A stretch of 46,149 nucleotides of DNA from an uncultured Eubacteriales bacterium (GTDB lineage Bacteria > Bacillota > Clostridia > Lachnospirales > CAG-274), in NCBI GenBank assembly GCA_905201505.1, contig CAJKOJ010000007.1, positions 1-46,149 on the forward strand, read 5' to 3'. The notes below the pieces were generated by a model. The model was not told the DNA's origin. It ran no database searches and saw only the letters and a program-made list of their open reading frames with translations. Below, piece by piece: positions 32,696 through 42,113 of this stretch (positions within the stretch are counted from its first letter, which is position 1; each line of letters opens with the position of its first letter). The position numbers were made by a program, and so were the translations under genes.

Positions 32696-35332
32696 ATGAA
32701 ATTTATGGGTGTAAATGAGATCAGAGAAAAATATCTTTCTTTCTTTGAAAGTAAGGGTCATTTAAGAATGGCAAGTGCTTCACTTGTGCCTCAAAATGAC
32801 AAAAGCTTATTGCTTATTAATTCAGGTATGGCACCTTTAAAGCCGTTTTTTACAGGTCAGCAGATACCGCCTCGTAAGAGAGTGACTACTTGCCAGAAGT
32901 GTATAAGAACAGGTGATATTGAAAATGTAGGAAAGACTGCAAGACATGGCACTTTTTTTGAAATGCTGGGTAATTTCTCTTTTGGCGATTACTTTAAGCA
33001 TGAGGCTATAGCATGGGCTTGGGAATTTTTTACAAAGGTTGTAGAATTGCCTGAGGACAGATTATATGTATCAGTATACCAAGACGATGATGAAGCTTAT
33101 GATATTTGGAATAAGGAAATAGGTCTTGCCCCTGAAAAAATATTCAGAATGGGCAAAGAAGACAATTTTTGGGAGCATGGTGTTGGTCCATGCGGTCCAT
33201 GTTCTGAAATATACTATGATAAAGGCGAAGAGTATGGCTGTGGAGAACCTGACTGTACTGTAGGCTGTGACTGTGACAGATATATGGAAATATGGAACCT
33301 TGTATTTACACAGTTTAACAAGGAAGATGACGGAACATACTCTGACCTTGACCATCCAAACATTGATACAGGTATGGGTCTTGAAAGAATTGCAACTGTT
33401 ATGCAGGGTGTGAATTCTATATTTGATGTAGATACCGTAAAGGCAATAAGAGATGCAGTATGTAATATTTGCGGCAAGGAATACGGTAAAAATCACAAAG
33501 ATGATGTTTCTATAAGAGTAATTACGGATCATGTGCGTTCAGTCACATTTATGACTGCTGATGGTGTGCTTCCTTCAAATGAAGGAAGAGGCTATGTTTT
33601 AAGACGTCTTTTAAGAAGAGCTGCAAGACATGGCAAGTTACTTGGCATTGACAGAAAGTTCCTTGCTGAATTATGCCAGGTTGTTATTGATAATTCAGGT
33701 AAGGCTTATCCTGAGCTTGTTGAAAAGCAGGATATGATTTTAAAGGTTTTGACAACAGAGGAAGAGCGTTTTTATGCTACCCTTGATACAGGTATGGCTA
33801 TGCTTATGAGTAAGATTGAAGAACTCAAGGCTGAAAAGAAAACTGTACTTGGCGGTGAAGATTCTTTCAAAATGTATGACACTTATGGATTTCCTGTTGA
33901 TTTAATGGAAGAAATTTTAGCTGACGAGGGATTTACTCTTGATGAAGATGCTTTTAAAGCTGAAATGGACAAGCAGAGAACAAGAGCAAGAAATGCCAGA
34001 GCAACAGACACATATATGGGTGCGGAGGAAACTGTATTCCATAAGCTTGACCCTGCTATGTCAACTGAATTTGTTGGTTATGATAATCTGGAATATGACG
34101 GTAAAATTCTTGCTGTTGTAGTTGATGATGAAATTGCAGACACAGCAAAGGCCGGTGACAAGGTTTCAATAATAGCTGACAAAACTCCTTTCTATGCTGA
34201 AATGGGCGGACAGTCAGGTGACAGCGGTGTGATAACAGGAAATGGTCTTAAAATTGAAATTGACGATTGTACAAAGTTTGGCGGTAACAAGTTTATTCAT
34301 TCAGGCAAGGTAATTGAGGGAAGTGTAAAGGTTGGTGACAATGTTACACTAAGCGTAAACAGTGCACAGAGATTATCAACTGCCAGAAATCATACTGCAA
34401 CTCATATATTACAGGCTGTATTAAAAGAAGTGCTGGGCGGACACATTGAACAGGCAGGTTCTTTTGTAAATAAGGATAGATTGAGATTTGACTTTACTCA
34501 TTTTGAGGCTATTGACAGAGAAACATTAAGTTTGATTGAAAAGAAAGTTAATGAAAAGATATTGGCTGCACTTCCTGTTGAGGTGAAGGAAATGTCTATT
34601 GAAGAGGCTAAAAAAACAGGTGCAACAGCTTTATTTGGTGAAAAATACGGTGAAACTGTAAGGGTTGTAAATATTGGCGGATATTCAGTTGAATTCTGTG
34701 GTGGTACGCATTTGACTAATTCTGCATACTGCGGTACATTTAAACTGGTATCTGAAAGCGGTGTTGCAGCCGGCGTAAGAAGAATTGAGGCTCTGACAGG
34801 AGCAGGTGCTCTTGCTTTCTATGATGAGGCTGAATTTATGTTAAAGAGTGCAGCTGAAGCTTTAAAAACTGCTCCTGCTGATTTAGCCAAGAGAATTAAT
34901 CATCTTGTTGAAGAAAACAAGAAACTTTCTAAGGAAATTGAAAGCTTAAAGGCTAAAATGAGCGGCGGACTTGTAGATGAAATTATTAACGGTAAAGTTA
35001 ATATAAAAGGTGTAGATGTGGCTTGTGCCGAAGTTAAAGGTCTTGATATGAATGCTTTAAGAACAATGGGAGACCAGATTAAGGATAAGATGAACGGTAT
35101 TATTGTTCTTGCAAGCGGTGAAGGTCAGAAGTGCAGTTTTGTTGTAATGTGCGGTGACGAGGCTGTTAAGGCAGGAGCAAATGCAGGACAGATAGTAAAA
35201 GCAGCTGCAACAGTATGCGGCGGAGGCGGCGGAGGCCGTCCTAATATGGCACAGGCAGGCGGAAAGGACGCAAGTAAAATTGCGGAAGCTCTTGAAACTG
35301 CCAAGACAACTATTGAGGGTATGATAAAATAA
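32696..35332 (+). CDS. alaS: alanyl-tRNA synthetase
   Basis: An 878-residue class II synthetase charging tRNA-Ala. The N-terminal core has REKYLSFFESKGH, NSGMAPLKPFF and GNFSFGDYFK. The editing domain carries the zinc ligands ARNHTATHIL and CGGTHL. The C-terminal C-Ala domain ends with GGGGGGRPNMAQAGGKD. Start after AGGAGG at 9 nt; an in-frame ATG three codons on is less likely. Controlled by the upstream T-box, and only 1 nt separates its stop from rsmA. Confidence 0.98.
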   Translation: MKFMGVNEIREKYLSFFESKGHLRMASASLVPQNDKSLLLINSGMAPLKPFFTGQQIPPRKRVTTCQKCIRTGDIENVGKTARHGTFFEMLGNFSFGDYFKHEAIAWAWEFFTKVVELPEDRLYVSVYQDDDEAYDIWNKEIGLAPEKIFRMGKEDNFWEHGVGPCGPCSEIYYDKGEEYGCGEPDCTVGCDCDRYMEIWNLVFTQFNKEDDGTYSDLDHPNIDTGMGLERIATVMQGVNSIFDVDTVKAIRDAVCNICGKEYGKNHKDDVSIRVITDHVRSVTFMTADGVLPSNEGRGYVLRRLLRRAARHGKLLGIDRKFLAELCQVVIDNSGKAYPELVEKQDMILKVLTTEEERFYATLDTGMAMLMSKIEELKAEKKTVLGGEDSFKMYDTYGFPVDLMEEILADEGFTLDEDAFKAEMDKQRTRARNARATDTYMGAEETVFHKLDPAMSTEFVGYDNLEYDGKILAVVVDDEIADTAKAGDKVSIIADKTPFYAEMGGQSGDSGVITGNGLKIEIDDCTKFGGNKFIHSGKVIEGSVKVGDNVTLSVNSAQRLSTARNHTATHILQAVLKEVLGGHIEQAGSFVNKDRLRFDFTHFEAIDRETLSLIEKKVNEKILAALPVEVKEMSIEEAKKTGATALFGEKYGETVRVVNIGGYSVEFCGGTHLTNSAYCGTFKLVSESGVAAGVRRIEALTGAGALAFYDEAEFMLKSAAEALKTAPADLAKRINHLVEENKKLSKEIESLKAKMSGGLVDEIINGKVNIKGVDVACAEVKGLDMNALRTMGDQIKDKMNGIIVLASGEGQKCSFVVMCGDEAVKAGANAGQIVKAAATVCGGGGGGRPNMAQAGGKDASKIAEALETAKTTIEGMIK

Positions 35333-35333
35333 T

Positions 35334-36206
35334 ATGGAAGAAAGTTTAGCTTATAAAACAAAGCAAATAATTAAAAAGTACGAATTTAACTTTAAAAAGA
35401 ATTTTGGTCAGAACTTTCTTGTTGATGAGAGAGTTCTTGACAAAATTGTAAATGCAGCAGATATAAATGAAAATGACCTTGTTATTGAAGTCGGACCTGG
35501 AATAGGTACACTTACACAGGCTATGGCTAAAAGAGCAGGTAAGGTTGTATCTGTTGAAATAGACAAAACTCTTGTGCCTATCTTAGGCGAGCTTTTAGAA
35601 GATTATAACAATGTAGAAATCATTAATGAGGATATTCTGAAGGTAGATATAAATGAAATAATTGCAAGGCACCCCGGAATGTCTGTAAAAATGGCTGCAA
35701 ATCTGCCCTATAATATTACTACTCCAATAATAATGGGCATACTTGAAAAGCATATTCCTATGGAAAGCCTCACTGTAATGATACAAAAAGAGGTTGCTTA
35801 CAGAATGAATGCAAAGCCGTCTACTAAGGATTATGGTTCACTTTCTCTTGTGACACAGTATTACTGTGAGCCTTATCTTGTAGCAAATGTGCCTCAAAAT
35901 TGTTTTATGCCGAGGCCTAATGTGGATTCTGCTGTTATAAGGCTTAATATATTAAAAGAGCCTAAAGTAAAGGTATCCGACGAGCAGTTTATGTTTGACT
36001 TTATTAAGGCCGCTTTTAGTCAAAGGAGAAAGACCCTTGTAAATTGCATATTCAGCGGCGGTCTTACTAAACTTAATAAAGAAGAACTTGGCAAAGTGCT
36101 CAATGAGCTGGGATATGATGAGAGGGTGAGAGGCGAAAGCCTTACTCTTGAAGATTATGGAGTATTAAGTGAGAAATTCAGAAGTTTTAAAAAAGCTGAA
36201 AAGTAA
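35334..36206 (+). CDS. rsmA: 16S rRNA adenine(1518/1519)-N6-dimethyltransferase RsmA (KsgA)
   Basis: A 290-residue SAM-dependent enzyme that dimethylates two adjacent adenosines near the 3' end of 16S rRNA during small-subunit maturation. It shows KKNFGQNFLVD, the SAM motif EVGPGIGTLT, the catalytic NLPYNITTP and the C-terminal FMPRPNVDSAVIRL and AAFSQRRKTL. It lies 1 nt behind alaS without a clear own promoter, so it is probably co-expressed from the T-box transcript. Confidence 0.97.
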   Translation: MEESLAYKTKQIIKKYEFNFKKNFGQNFLVDERVLDKIVNAADINENDLVIEVGPGIGTLTQAMAKRAGKVVSVEIDKTLVPILGELLEDYNNVEIINEDILKVDINEIIARHPGMSVKMAANLPYNITTPIIMGILEKHIPMESLTVMIQKEVAYRMNAKPSTKDYGSLSLVTQYYCEPYLVANVPQNCFMPRPNVDSAVIRLNILKEPKVKVSDEQFMFDFIKAAFSQRRKTLVNCIFSGGLTKLNKEELGKVLNELGYDERVRGESLTLEDYGVLSEKFRSFKKAEK

Positions 36207-36235
36207 AAGCAAGAGTTAGTATTAAGTGATGAAAA

Positions 36236-36282
36236 AGGTAAAAAGTAAAAGCATCTTGAAAATAAAATTTATTTTTTACCTA
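36236..36282 (+). terminator. weak hairpin after rsmA
   Basis: AGGTAAAAA pairs with TTTTTTACCT around an AT-rich loop. No strong T run follows, so this is a weak candidate. Confidence 0.35.
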
Positions 36283-36404
36283 TTTCTTATAATTTTAATA
36301 AGAGTAATTTTACTTGTTTACCCATATATTTTATTCATAGCAAGTACACTCAAATCATATATTAAATAAGACTTAAATTTACAAATGGAGGTACTTATTT
36401 AATT

Positions 36405-37301
36405 ATGGCTTATTCAAGAGTATTTATAGCGTTAAAACAAAGCTGTCAGGAGTATGCAAAGGATGTAAGGGGCTCCGTAGGCCGATGTATAATTGAATTA
36501 AGAAATGGTGCAGGCAGACTGATTTTACAGGCACAGGGGCTTAGGAGCGACTGCGATTACAGAGTTTGCATTTTGAACAGGGATACGTATGCAGAGGTAA
36601 GCAGACCATTATATGTAGACGGTACAGGCAAAGGTGAAGTAAAGTGGGAATTTTCACCTAAGGATATAGGTATAGAGGTATCGGATATAAAGGCTGTGGC
36701 TGTGTTGGTTAAAGACAAAGCTCCTTTGATTGGATTTGTTGAAGGTGAGTACAACTGGCAGAATTGTCTAATGGCAAAAAATACAGAACCTGTAAAAAGT
36801 GAAGAGGTTAATTGTGCAAAGGTAGAGGCTGCTGTAGCAGAAGAGCAAAGTACAGATAAAGCTGAAACTATCATTACTGAAAATAATAATGAAAAGGAAA
36901 AGCTTATTTACATAATAAATGAATTTGATAAAGAAATAGATGAGATAAAAGAATACTCTAAAATAGGAACAGCAGAGGGTGAAAAATATCTCTTTTCAAG
37001 AGAGCAAGTAAAACCGTTTGGTGATGATAATATATGTTGGGTTAAAGTAAATACAAAGGAACTGTGTCTTGTTAAAGCTTTGTGGAAGTATATAAATAAT
37101 CCTTTTGTAATAAAAGGATGCAGAGATTACAAACATTTGCTGCTGGGTAAGTCTGAAGATAACTATTATTTAGCTATTCCAAGCAGATATGACAAGGAAT
37201 ATAAGCTGGAAGCAATGGCACAAGGATTTAATGAAGTTAAAAATACAGATAATAAGCCCATTGAACAGGGTGGATTTTGTTATTATATTTTAAAGTGCTA
37301 G
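36405..37301 (+). CDS. conserved hypothetical protein, DUF6128-like C-terminus
   Basis: A 298-residue soluble protein. The N-terminal domain (residues 1-125) looks like a beta-sandwich with FIALKQSCQEYAKD and GYV-type strands (CDYRVCILNRDTYAEVSRPLY). A low-complexity acidic linker follows. The C-terminal domain (about 210-298) contains HLLLGKSEDNYYLAIPSRYDKEYKL and GFCYYIL, a pattern I recall from clostridial proteins annotated DUF6128 or spore-coat-like. The ribosome binding site GGAGGT is 12 nt from the ATG, longer than usual. Function unknown. Confidence 0.65.
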   Translation: MAYSRVFIALKQSCQEYAKDVRGSVGRCIIELRNGAGRLILQAQGLRSDCDYRVCILNRDTYAEVSRPLYVDGTGKGEVKWEFSPKDIGIEVSDIKAVAVLVKDKAPLIGFVEGEYNWQNCLMAKNTEPVKSEEVNCAKVEAAVAEEQSTDKAETIITENNNEKEKLIYIINEFDKEIDEIKEYSKIGTAEGEKYLFSREQVKPFGDDNICWVKVNTKELCLVKALWKYINNPFVIKGCRDYKHLLLGKSEDNYYLAIPSRYDKEYKLEAMAQGFNEVKNTDNKPIEQGGFCYYILKC

Positions 37302-37322
37302 AATGATGAAAGGGTTTTGAAA

Positions 37323-37979
37323 ATGCGTATAAGAAAAAAGCCTTGGGCTGAAAAGGAACTTGCTGAAAATAAGGCCTTTATAGATAATCCCAGGGAATTT
37401 AAAGGTAAATGGAATGGGGTTTTTAAAAATAATAATCCTATTCACATTGAAATTGGATGCGGGAAGGGTAATTTCATAAGTGAAATGAGCAAATTGAACC
37501 CGGATATTAATTATATTGGTATAGAGAGAGAAGAACAAATCATAGTATCTGCTTTAAAGAAAAGCAGAGAACTGGAAACAGGAAGCAATGTAAAGTTCTT
37601 TTGCGAGGATGTTGTAAATTGCCTTGATATTTTTGAACAGGGTGAAGTATCAAGAATATATACCAATTTTGCAGATCCCTGGCATAGGAGAAGAAAATGG
37701 GCTAAAAGGCGTCTGACTCATAGAAATTTTCTGGACTTATATGAAAAGCTGTTTGGCGATAAGGGCGGAGAAATTTTTATGAAAACAGATAACAAAGTTC
37801 TTTTTGAATTTAGCCTGAATGAAATTGCTGATAAAGGATGGAGACTGCATAATATTACACTTGATTTACACAATAGTGATTATGAAGGAAATGTAATGAC
37901 TGAATACGAAAGGAAGTTTTCTGAGCAGGGTATGCCTATATACAGATTAGAAGGATACTATAATAAAAAACCTGAATAA
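37323..37979 (+). CDS. trmB: tRNA (guanine46-N7)-methyltransferase
   Basis: A 218-residue SAM-dependent enzyme that methylates G46 in the tRNA variable loop. The start MRIRKKPWAEKEL, the SAM motif EIGCGKGNFI, YIGIEREEQIIVSALKK and the catalytic NFADPWHRRRKWAKRRL are typical. A TTG at 37317 is in frame, but the AGGG at 37311-37314 is 8 nt from ATG 37323, so that start is used. It follows the unknown gene by 21 nt and is closed by a terminator. Confidence 0.96.
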   Translation: MRIRKKPWAEKELAENKAFIDNPREFKGKWNGVFKNNNPIHIEIGCGKGNFISEMSKLNPDINYIGIEREEQIIVSALKKSRELETGSNVKFFCEDVVNCLDIFEQGEVSRIYTNFADPWHRRRKWAKRRLTHRNFLDLYEKLFGDKGGEIFMKTDNKVLFEFSLNEIADKGWRLHNITLDLHNSDYEGNVMTEYERKFSEQGMPIYRLEGYYNKKPE

Positions 37980-37985
37980 AAAGTT

Positions 37986-38014
37986 AAAAAGAGTCAGTTA
38001 ATGGCTCTTTTTTT
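37986..38014 (+). terminator. terminator of trmB
   Basis: AAAAAGAGTC pairs with GGCTCTTTTT (one T-G) across a 7-nt loop, with a following T run. Confidence 0.8.
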
Positions 38015-38062
38015 GTATGTTAAACAATTATACTGGAAAAAAATTAATATTAATGTTATAAT

Positions 38063-38209
38063 GTAACTAATCCGAAGGAAAAGTAAGCTTGCTTACAATT
38101 TCCGAGGATTAGTTACTGAGGCAAAAGCCGAAGTAGTTATATTCCTTGCGAAGCAAGGCAGCTATACGAAGTATAGCAGTCGGAACAAAGTTGCGAAATA
38201 TAACAAGGA
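38063..38209. repeat. structured intergenic repeat, copy 1 (complete)
   Basis: An 11-bp perfect stem (38063-38073 with 38106-38116) holds an inner hairpin GTAAGC-TT-GCTTAC. It is followed by GGC-AAAA-GCC, then a closing stem GTTATATT/AATATAAC (38136-38143 with 38197-38204) that encloses two GAA-loop hairpins, CCTTGC-GAA-GCAAGG and GCTATAC-GAA-GTATAGC. Repeated twice more in the window. Strand and function are unknown. Confidence 0.85.
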
Positions 38210-38303
38210 GTAGGAAAATAAACTTGCTTACAATTTCAGAGGATAAGTTAGAGAGGCGAAAGCCGAAGTAGTTATATTCCTTGAAAAGCAAGGCTGATAT
38301 GTA
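38210..38303. repeat. structured intergenic repeat, copy 2 (3' truncated)
   Basis: Directly abuts copy 1. It retains the CTTGCTTACAATTT box, GGC-GAAA-GCC, GAAGTAGTTATATTCCTTG and AAGCAAGG, and then loses similarity before the second GAA hairpin. Confidence 0.8.
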
Positions 38304-38471
38304 AATTAAATGGAAATTAAGTATGTAAAATTTGCTATAGTATTTAATATGTTTTTTTGAAAACTTGAATTAATATTTTTGATAAAAGATTCGTTTTTAA
38401 ATATAAAAGTTAAGTTATTGTTAGTATTTGGATAATTTTGATTTTGTGATATTTTTATGGGGGAATATATA

Positions 38472-41294
38472 ATGAAGAAGAAATATTTGTTTTTAATTAT
38501 TTCAATTTTGTTTGTATTTATTATGTTTGCAGGGAATATTTACGGTCAAGGTCATAAGACCGTTAGAGTTGGGATTTTTAATCTGGGCGAATTTCAAAGT
38601 ATAGACAAGCATGGTCATGTATGGGGCTATAATATAGATTACTTAAATGCCATTGCAGTACAGGCTCATTATAAAATTGAGTATATAGATACAGGCAATT
38701 TAACTAATGGTGTTGATATGCTTGATAGGCGGGAAATAGACCTTTTGGCACCGCTGCAAGCAAGTGAAAAATATAATGGAAAATTTGAATTTGCATTGCA
38801 GCCTATGTGTTACGAATATGGGGCTGTATATGTTCTAAACGATAAGTTTGATATAGATTATGAAGATTATAAAAGTATGTCAAAATTAAAATATGGTGCA
38901 GTAAAAGAATCAGGCTTTTCAGATGATTTTATTAATCATTATTGTGTTAAAGCAGATTTTAAACCGGATATTAAGTATTATGGAAATACAACTGAAATGT
39001 TTGATGCATTAAATGAGGGGGAAATTGATGCAGTTGTAACTAATGTTATGTTTTATAACAGCAAATTTAAACTGCTGGCTCAATTCAGTCCATCACAGGT
39101 ATTTTATGCTACATATAAAGATAATACAAAACTTATAGGTGAAATAAATACTGCTATGGAAGATATAAAGATGAATAATCCCGAGTTTGAAATTAATCTT
39201 CTTCAAAAATATTTTCCTCAGTATAGTACTGTAGTCCTTAGTTATGATGAAAAACAATATTTAAAAACTTTACCGGTTATAAATGTCGGTTACAGGGCAT
39301 CTTATGCTCCTATAGGATATACCGCAGATAATGGGGAGTTTGCAGGAACTACAAGAGAAATACTTGATTATATAGCAGAAAATCTTAATATTAAGTTTAA
39401 TTATATACCTTTGTACGGTACGGCTATAGAAGAAGATGATATTAAAAGTAAGGAAATAAATGTTGTATGTGATGTTGTATATAATGATGTAAATCTTAGT
39501 ATTAATAATATGTCACTTAGTTTACCTTATATTGAATCAGAAAATGCAATTGTAACACAGAATAATATAGAATTGTTTAATGAGGATAATCTAAAAATTG
39601 CAATATCTACAGGTTCTAAGACATATGAAAAAGCGTTGAAAAAGAAGTTTCCAGGCAGTATGTTTATAAATTATGAGACTGTCAAGGAATGTTATGATGC
39701 AGTATTAAAGGGAGAGGCTGATTTGCTTCTTCAAAACAGGCATATTGTTGATATGTTTTTATCAAGACCGATGTATGAAAAGCTTAGTACTATACCTGTA
39801 AGCGATATAAAAGATGATTTGTGTCTGGCAACTATTATATTTAATGATGCTGATTTTGAAACAAATACTTTGCTTGATGACAGCCGTTTTATATCTGCTG
39901 TTGATAAAGCTATTAGAAAGATTGATAGTAATAAATTAAATTCTATTATATTGTCTGAAACAGCGAAAGTAAACTACAGCAATACGGCAATAGATATATT
40001 ATATAAGTACAGATATCCTGCTTTTATTATTGTTATTTTAATAATGCTGTTAGTTGTACTGATAAGTGATTCAAATATGAAGATTGCAAAGCAAAGAGAT
40101 GATTTAAGTGAAAAAAATGAGATGCTTTCAAAAGCTATTGTTGAGGCTGAAAAAGCCAACATGGCAAAAAGTGAGTTTCTTTCAAGAATGAGTCATGAAA
40201 TAAGAACACCTATGAACGCTATAATAGGAATGGCTGAACTTGCTATGTATGAACAGCCTAAAGCAGAAGTAGGAGATTATCTGAGTAAAATTAATTCATC
40301 AAGTCAGTATTTGCTTTCTCTGATAAATGATATACTGGATATGAGCAGAATAGAAAGCGGGAAATTTGAATTAAATAAAGAGTGGGTCTATCCTGAAGAA
40401 ATTTTAAATACATGTATTGAAATGATTAAGCCGCTTATGGAGCAAAAAAAGATTAATTTTATTTATCCTAAAGTTAATTTTAATCACAGGTACCAGTATT
40501 ATGTGGATAAAATGAGATCAATTCAAATACTTATGAATATTTTAAATAATTCGTATAAGTTTACTGATGAAGGTGGTATAGTAACATTAAAAATTGAAAA
40601 TGTTGAGCAGGATAAAGCTAATAATTATGCAGTTGACAGGATTATAATATCTGATACCGGATGCGGAATGAGCAAGGAGTTTTTAGAAAAAATGTATGAA
40701 CCTTTTGCTCAGGAAAGCGGGAATTCATATAAAAAGTCAGTTGTAGGCAGCGGTTTGGGACTTTCAATAGTTAAAAATATTCTGAAAGTAATGGGCGGGA
40801 GTATAAATGTTAAAAGTGAAAAGGGAAAGGGTACAGTCGTTACTATAAATTTTCCATATAACTACAGAAAGAAGCCGCAGGATGAAAATAGGAAAAATGA
40901 AATTGACTTAAGAGTTTTAAAGGGTAAGAGAGTTTTAATTGCAGAGGATAACCTTGTTAATACACAAATTGTGAGCAGACTTCTTGAGAATAAAGGTATG
41001 GTTGTTGATTGTGCAGATAATGGTAAAACTGCGGTTGATAAGATAAAGGATATGAAAGAAAATACTTATGATTTAATTTTGATGGATATTAGAATGCCGG
41101 TTATGGATGGTATTGAAGCAACTGAGGCTATAAGAAAGATGGGTATCAATATTCCAATCTTAGCATTAACAGCAGATGTATTTTCAGGTAATGAAAAAAA
41201 TTCAAAGCTTGCGGGAGTAAATTCATATCTTACAAAACCAATTGAGCCAAATAAGCTGTATAGTGAGATTGCTAATTTAATATCATATAAGTAA
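38472..41294 (+). CDS. hybrid sensor histidine kinase with two periplasmic solute-binding domains
   Basis: A 940-residue membrane kinase. A signal/anchor helix (residues 1-25) is followed by two SBP_bac_3-like domains (about 32-260 and 265-500; TVRVGIFNLGEF and INVGYRASYAPIGY mark their starts), a membrane helix near 511-531, a coiled linker, HisKA with phospho-acceptor His575 in SRMSHEIRTPMN, a HATPase domain (NILNNSYKFTDEGG, SDTGCGMS, GSGLGLSIV) and a receiver domain with Asp872 in LMDIRMPVMDG. It probably senses a small ligand such as an amino acid. No output regulator is adjacent. ATG 38472 is preferred over 38457 because of the GGGGGA spacing. Confidence 0.92.
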   Translation: MKKKYLFLIISILFVFIMFAGNIYGQGHKTVRVGIFNLGEFQSIDKHGHVWGYNIDYLNAIAVQAHYKIEYIDTGNLTNGVDMLDRREIDLLAPLQASEKYNGKFEFALQPMCYEYGAVYVLNDKFDIDYEDYKSMSKLKYGAVKESGFSDDFINHYCVKADFKPDIKYYGNTTEMFDALNEGEIDAVVTNVMFYNSKFKLLAQFSPSQVFYATYKDNTKLIGEINTAMEDIKMNNPEFEINLLQKYFPQYSTVVLSYDEKQYLKTLPVINVGYRASYAPIGYTADNGEFAGTTREILDYIAENLNIKFNYIPLYGTAIEEDDIKSKEINVVCDVVYNDVNLSINNMSLSLPYIESENAIVTQNNIELFNEDNLKIAISTGSKTYEKALKKKFPGSMFINYETVKECYDAVLKGEADLLLQNRHIVDMFLSRPMYEKLSTIPVSDIKDDLCLATIIFNDADFETNTLLDDSRFISAVDKAIRKIDSNKLNSIILSETAKVNYSNTAIDILYKYRYPAFIIVILIMLLVVLISDSNMKIAKQRDDLSEKNEMLSKAIVEAEKANMAKSEFLSRMSHEIRTPMNAIIGMAELAMYEQPKAEVGDYLSKINSSSQYLLSLINDILDMSRIESGKFELNKEWVYPEEILNTCIEMIKPLMEQKKINFIYPKVNFNHRYQYYVDKMRSIQILMNILNNSYKFTDEGGIVTLKIENVEQDKANNYAVDRIIISDTGCGMSKEFLEKMYEPFAQESGNSYKKSVVGSGLGLSIVKNILKVMGGSINVKSEKGKGTVVTINFPYNYRKKPQDENRKNEIDLRVLKGKRVLIAEDNLVNTQIVSRLLENKGMVVDCADNGKTAVDKIKDMKENTYDLILMDIRMPVMDGIEATEAIRKMGINIPILALTADVFSGNEKNSKLAGVNSYLTKPIEPNKLYSEIANLISYK

Positions 41295-41350
41295 AGCAAT
41301 AATATATATAATAATTGAAGTAAAGCTTACTGGTAAATAGGTACATATTA

Positions 41351-41392
41351 AAAATGGTGCGGCATAATAACATTTATGCAGCACCATTTTTG
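41351..41392 (+). terminator. terminator of the hybrid kinase gene
   Basis: AAATGGTGC pairs with GCACCATTT, with an inner GCATAA/TTATGC stem, followed by a T run. Confidence 0.75.
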
Positions 41393-41412
41393 TTGATGTA
41401 ATAAAATTATTT

Positions 41413-41542
41413 GAAGGGAAAAGAAACTTGCTTACAATTTTTATAGACAAGTTAATGAGACATAAACTGAAGTAGTTATATGCCGTGGAAATCAAGACGT
41501 TATGCAAAGCATAACAGTTGAAACAAAGTTTATTTATATAGC
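41413..41542. repeat. structured intergenic repeat, copy 3 (diverged)
   Basis: Shares GAAACTTGCTTACAATTT, GAAGTAGTTATAT and GAAACAAAGTT with copy 1. The terminal hairpin GTTATGC-AAA-GCATAAC (41499-41515) differs from copy 1 by two paired, compensatory changes. The closing stem GTTATAT/ATATAGC is kept with one T-G pair. It ends at the stop codon of the ferritin-like gene. Confidence 0.75.
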
Positions 41543-41956
41543 TTATCTGTATTTGCTATACATATAATTTAATCTGGCCGCGTGATTTTGTTCATCTGTT
41601 ATAATTTCTGTTAGATAATTTTTTAGCTGAGGATTTTCAAGAGCAAAGAGGATCGGTCTATATGCCTCAACACCGCCTAATTCACCAGCTATAGATTTAG
41701 TAAGATTTTCTGTAAGTTCTGGTGAGACCTTTTTGTATTCAACATTCTCAGGTGTAAATGTTTTATCTGTCAGTTTTTTATATATATCATTAAACATTTC
41801 GAGATGTTTTTTTTCGTCAAGGCTCATTTGTTCAAGAATTTTTTTATCGTCAATATCTCTTACAGTGTTAGCAAGGTCTGAATAATATTTATTATCGATC
41901 ATTTCATCTTTAATGGCATCTTTTATCAGCTCTAAAATATATTTGTTAGAATACAT
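41543..41956 (-). CDS. ferritin-like (rubrerythrin-type) diiron protein
   Basis: A 137-residue four-helix bundle. Candidate di-iron ligands lie in DAIKDEMIDNKYY, LDEKKHLEMF (ExxH), AGELGGVEAYR and ITDEQNHAARL (ExxH), the order expected for rubrerythrin-like proteins. Unlike true rubrerythrin there is no rubredoxin domain. It may act in oxygen or peroxide defence, which is an inference. Start after AAGGAG. It is divergent from the parB-like gene and converges with the kinase gene and repeat copy 3. Confidence 0.82.
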   Translation of the reverse strand: MYSNKYILELIKDAIKDEMIDNKYYSDLANTVRDIDDKKILEQMSLDEKKHLEMFNDIYKKLTDKTFTPENVEYKKVSPELTENLTKSIAGELGGVEAYRPILFALENPQLKNYLTEIITDEQNHAARLNYMYSKYR

Positions 41957-42050
41957 AGCAAAATCTCCTTAAGGCTTTATATATCTATATGATTTAGTTT
42001 GCCTATTTGTGAATAAAAAAATGTCGATATTTACACAAAAATAGCCCACA

Positions 42051-42085
42051 ATAAATATGGTAAAATTTGGTAAATATGGTATAAT
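42051..42085 (+). promoter_or_regulatory. parB-like gene promoter with phased direct repeats
   Basis: TATAAT at 42080-42085 is preceded by three imperfect copies of AAATATGGTA-like sequence about 10 bp apart (42053-42081) where a -35 box should be. This suggests binding of a regulator on one face of the DNA. Confidence 0.45.
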
Positions 42086-42113
42086 TATAACATAAACTTT
42101 AGGAGGCGATAAA

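Noticed and set aside
38109..38291. A minus-strand frame encoding a tandem YNYFGF-type peptide
   Set aside because: It lies wholly within the structured repeat, has no ribosome binding site, and its internal repetition is only the translation of the two adjoining repeat copies.
38063..38303. CRISPR array
   Set aside because: Only two adjoining long copies, no short direct repeats with regular spacers, and no cas genes.
38063..41542. Repeats as a composite transposon carrying the kinase gene
   Set aside because: The copies are diverged and there is no transposase, terminal inverted repeat or target duplication.
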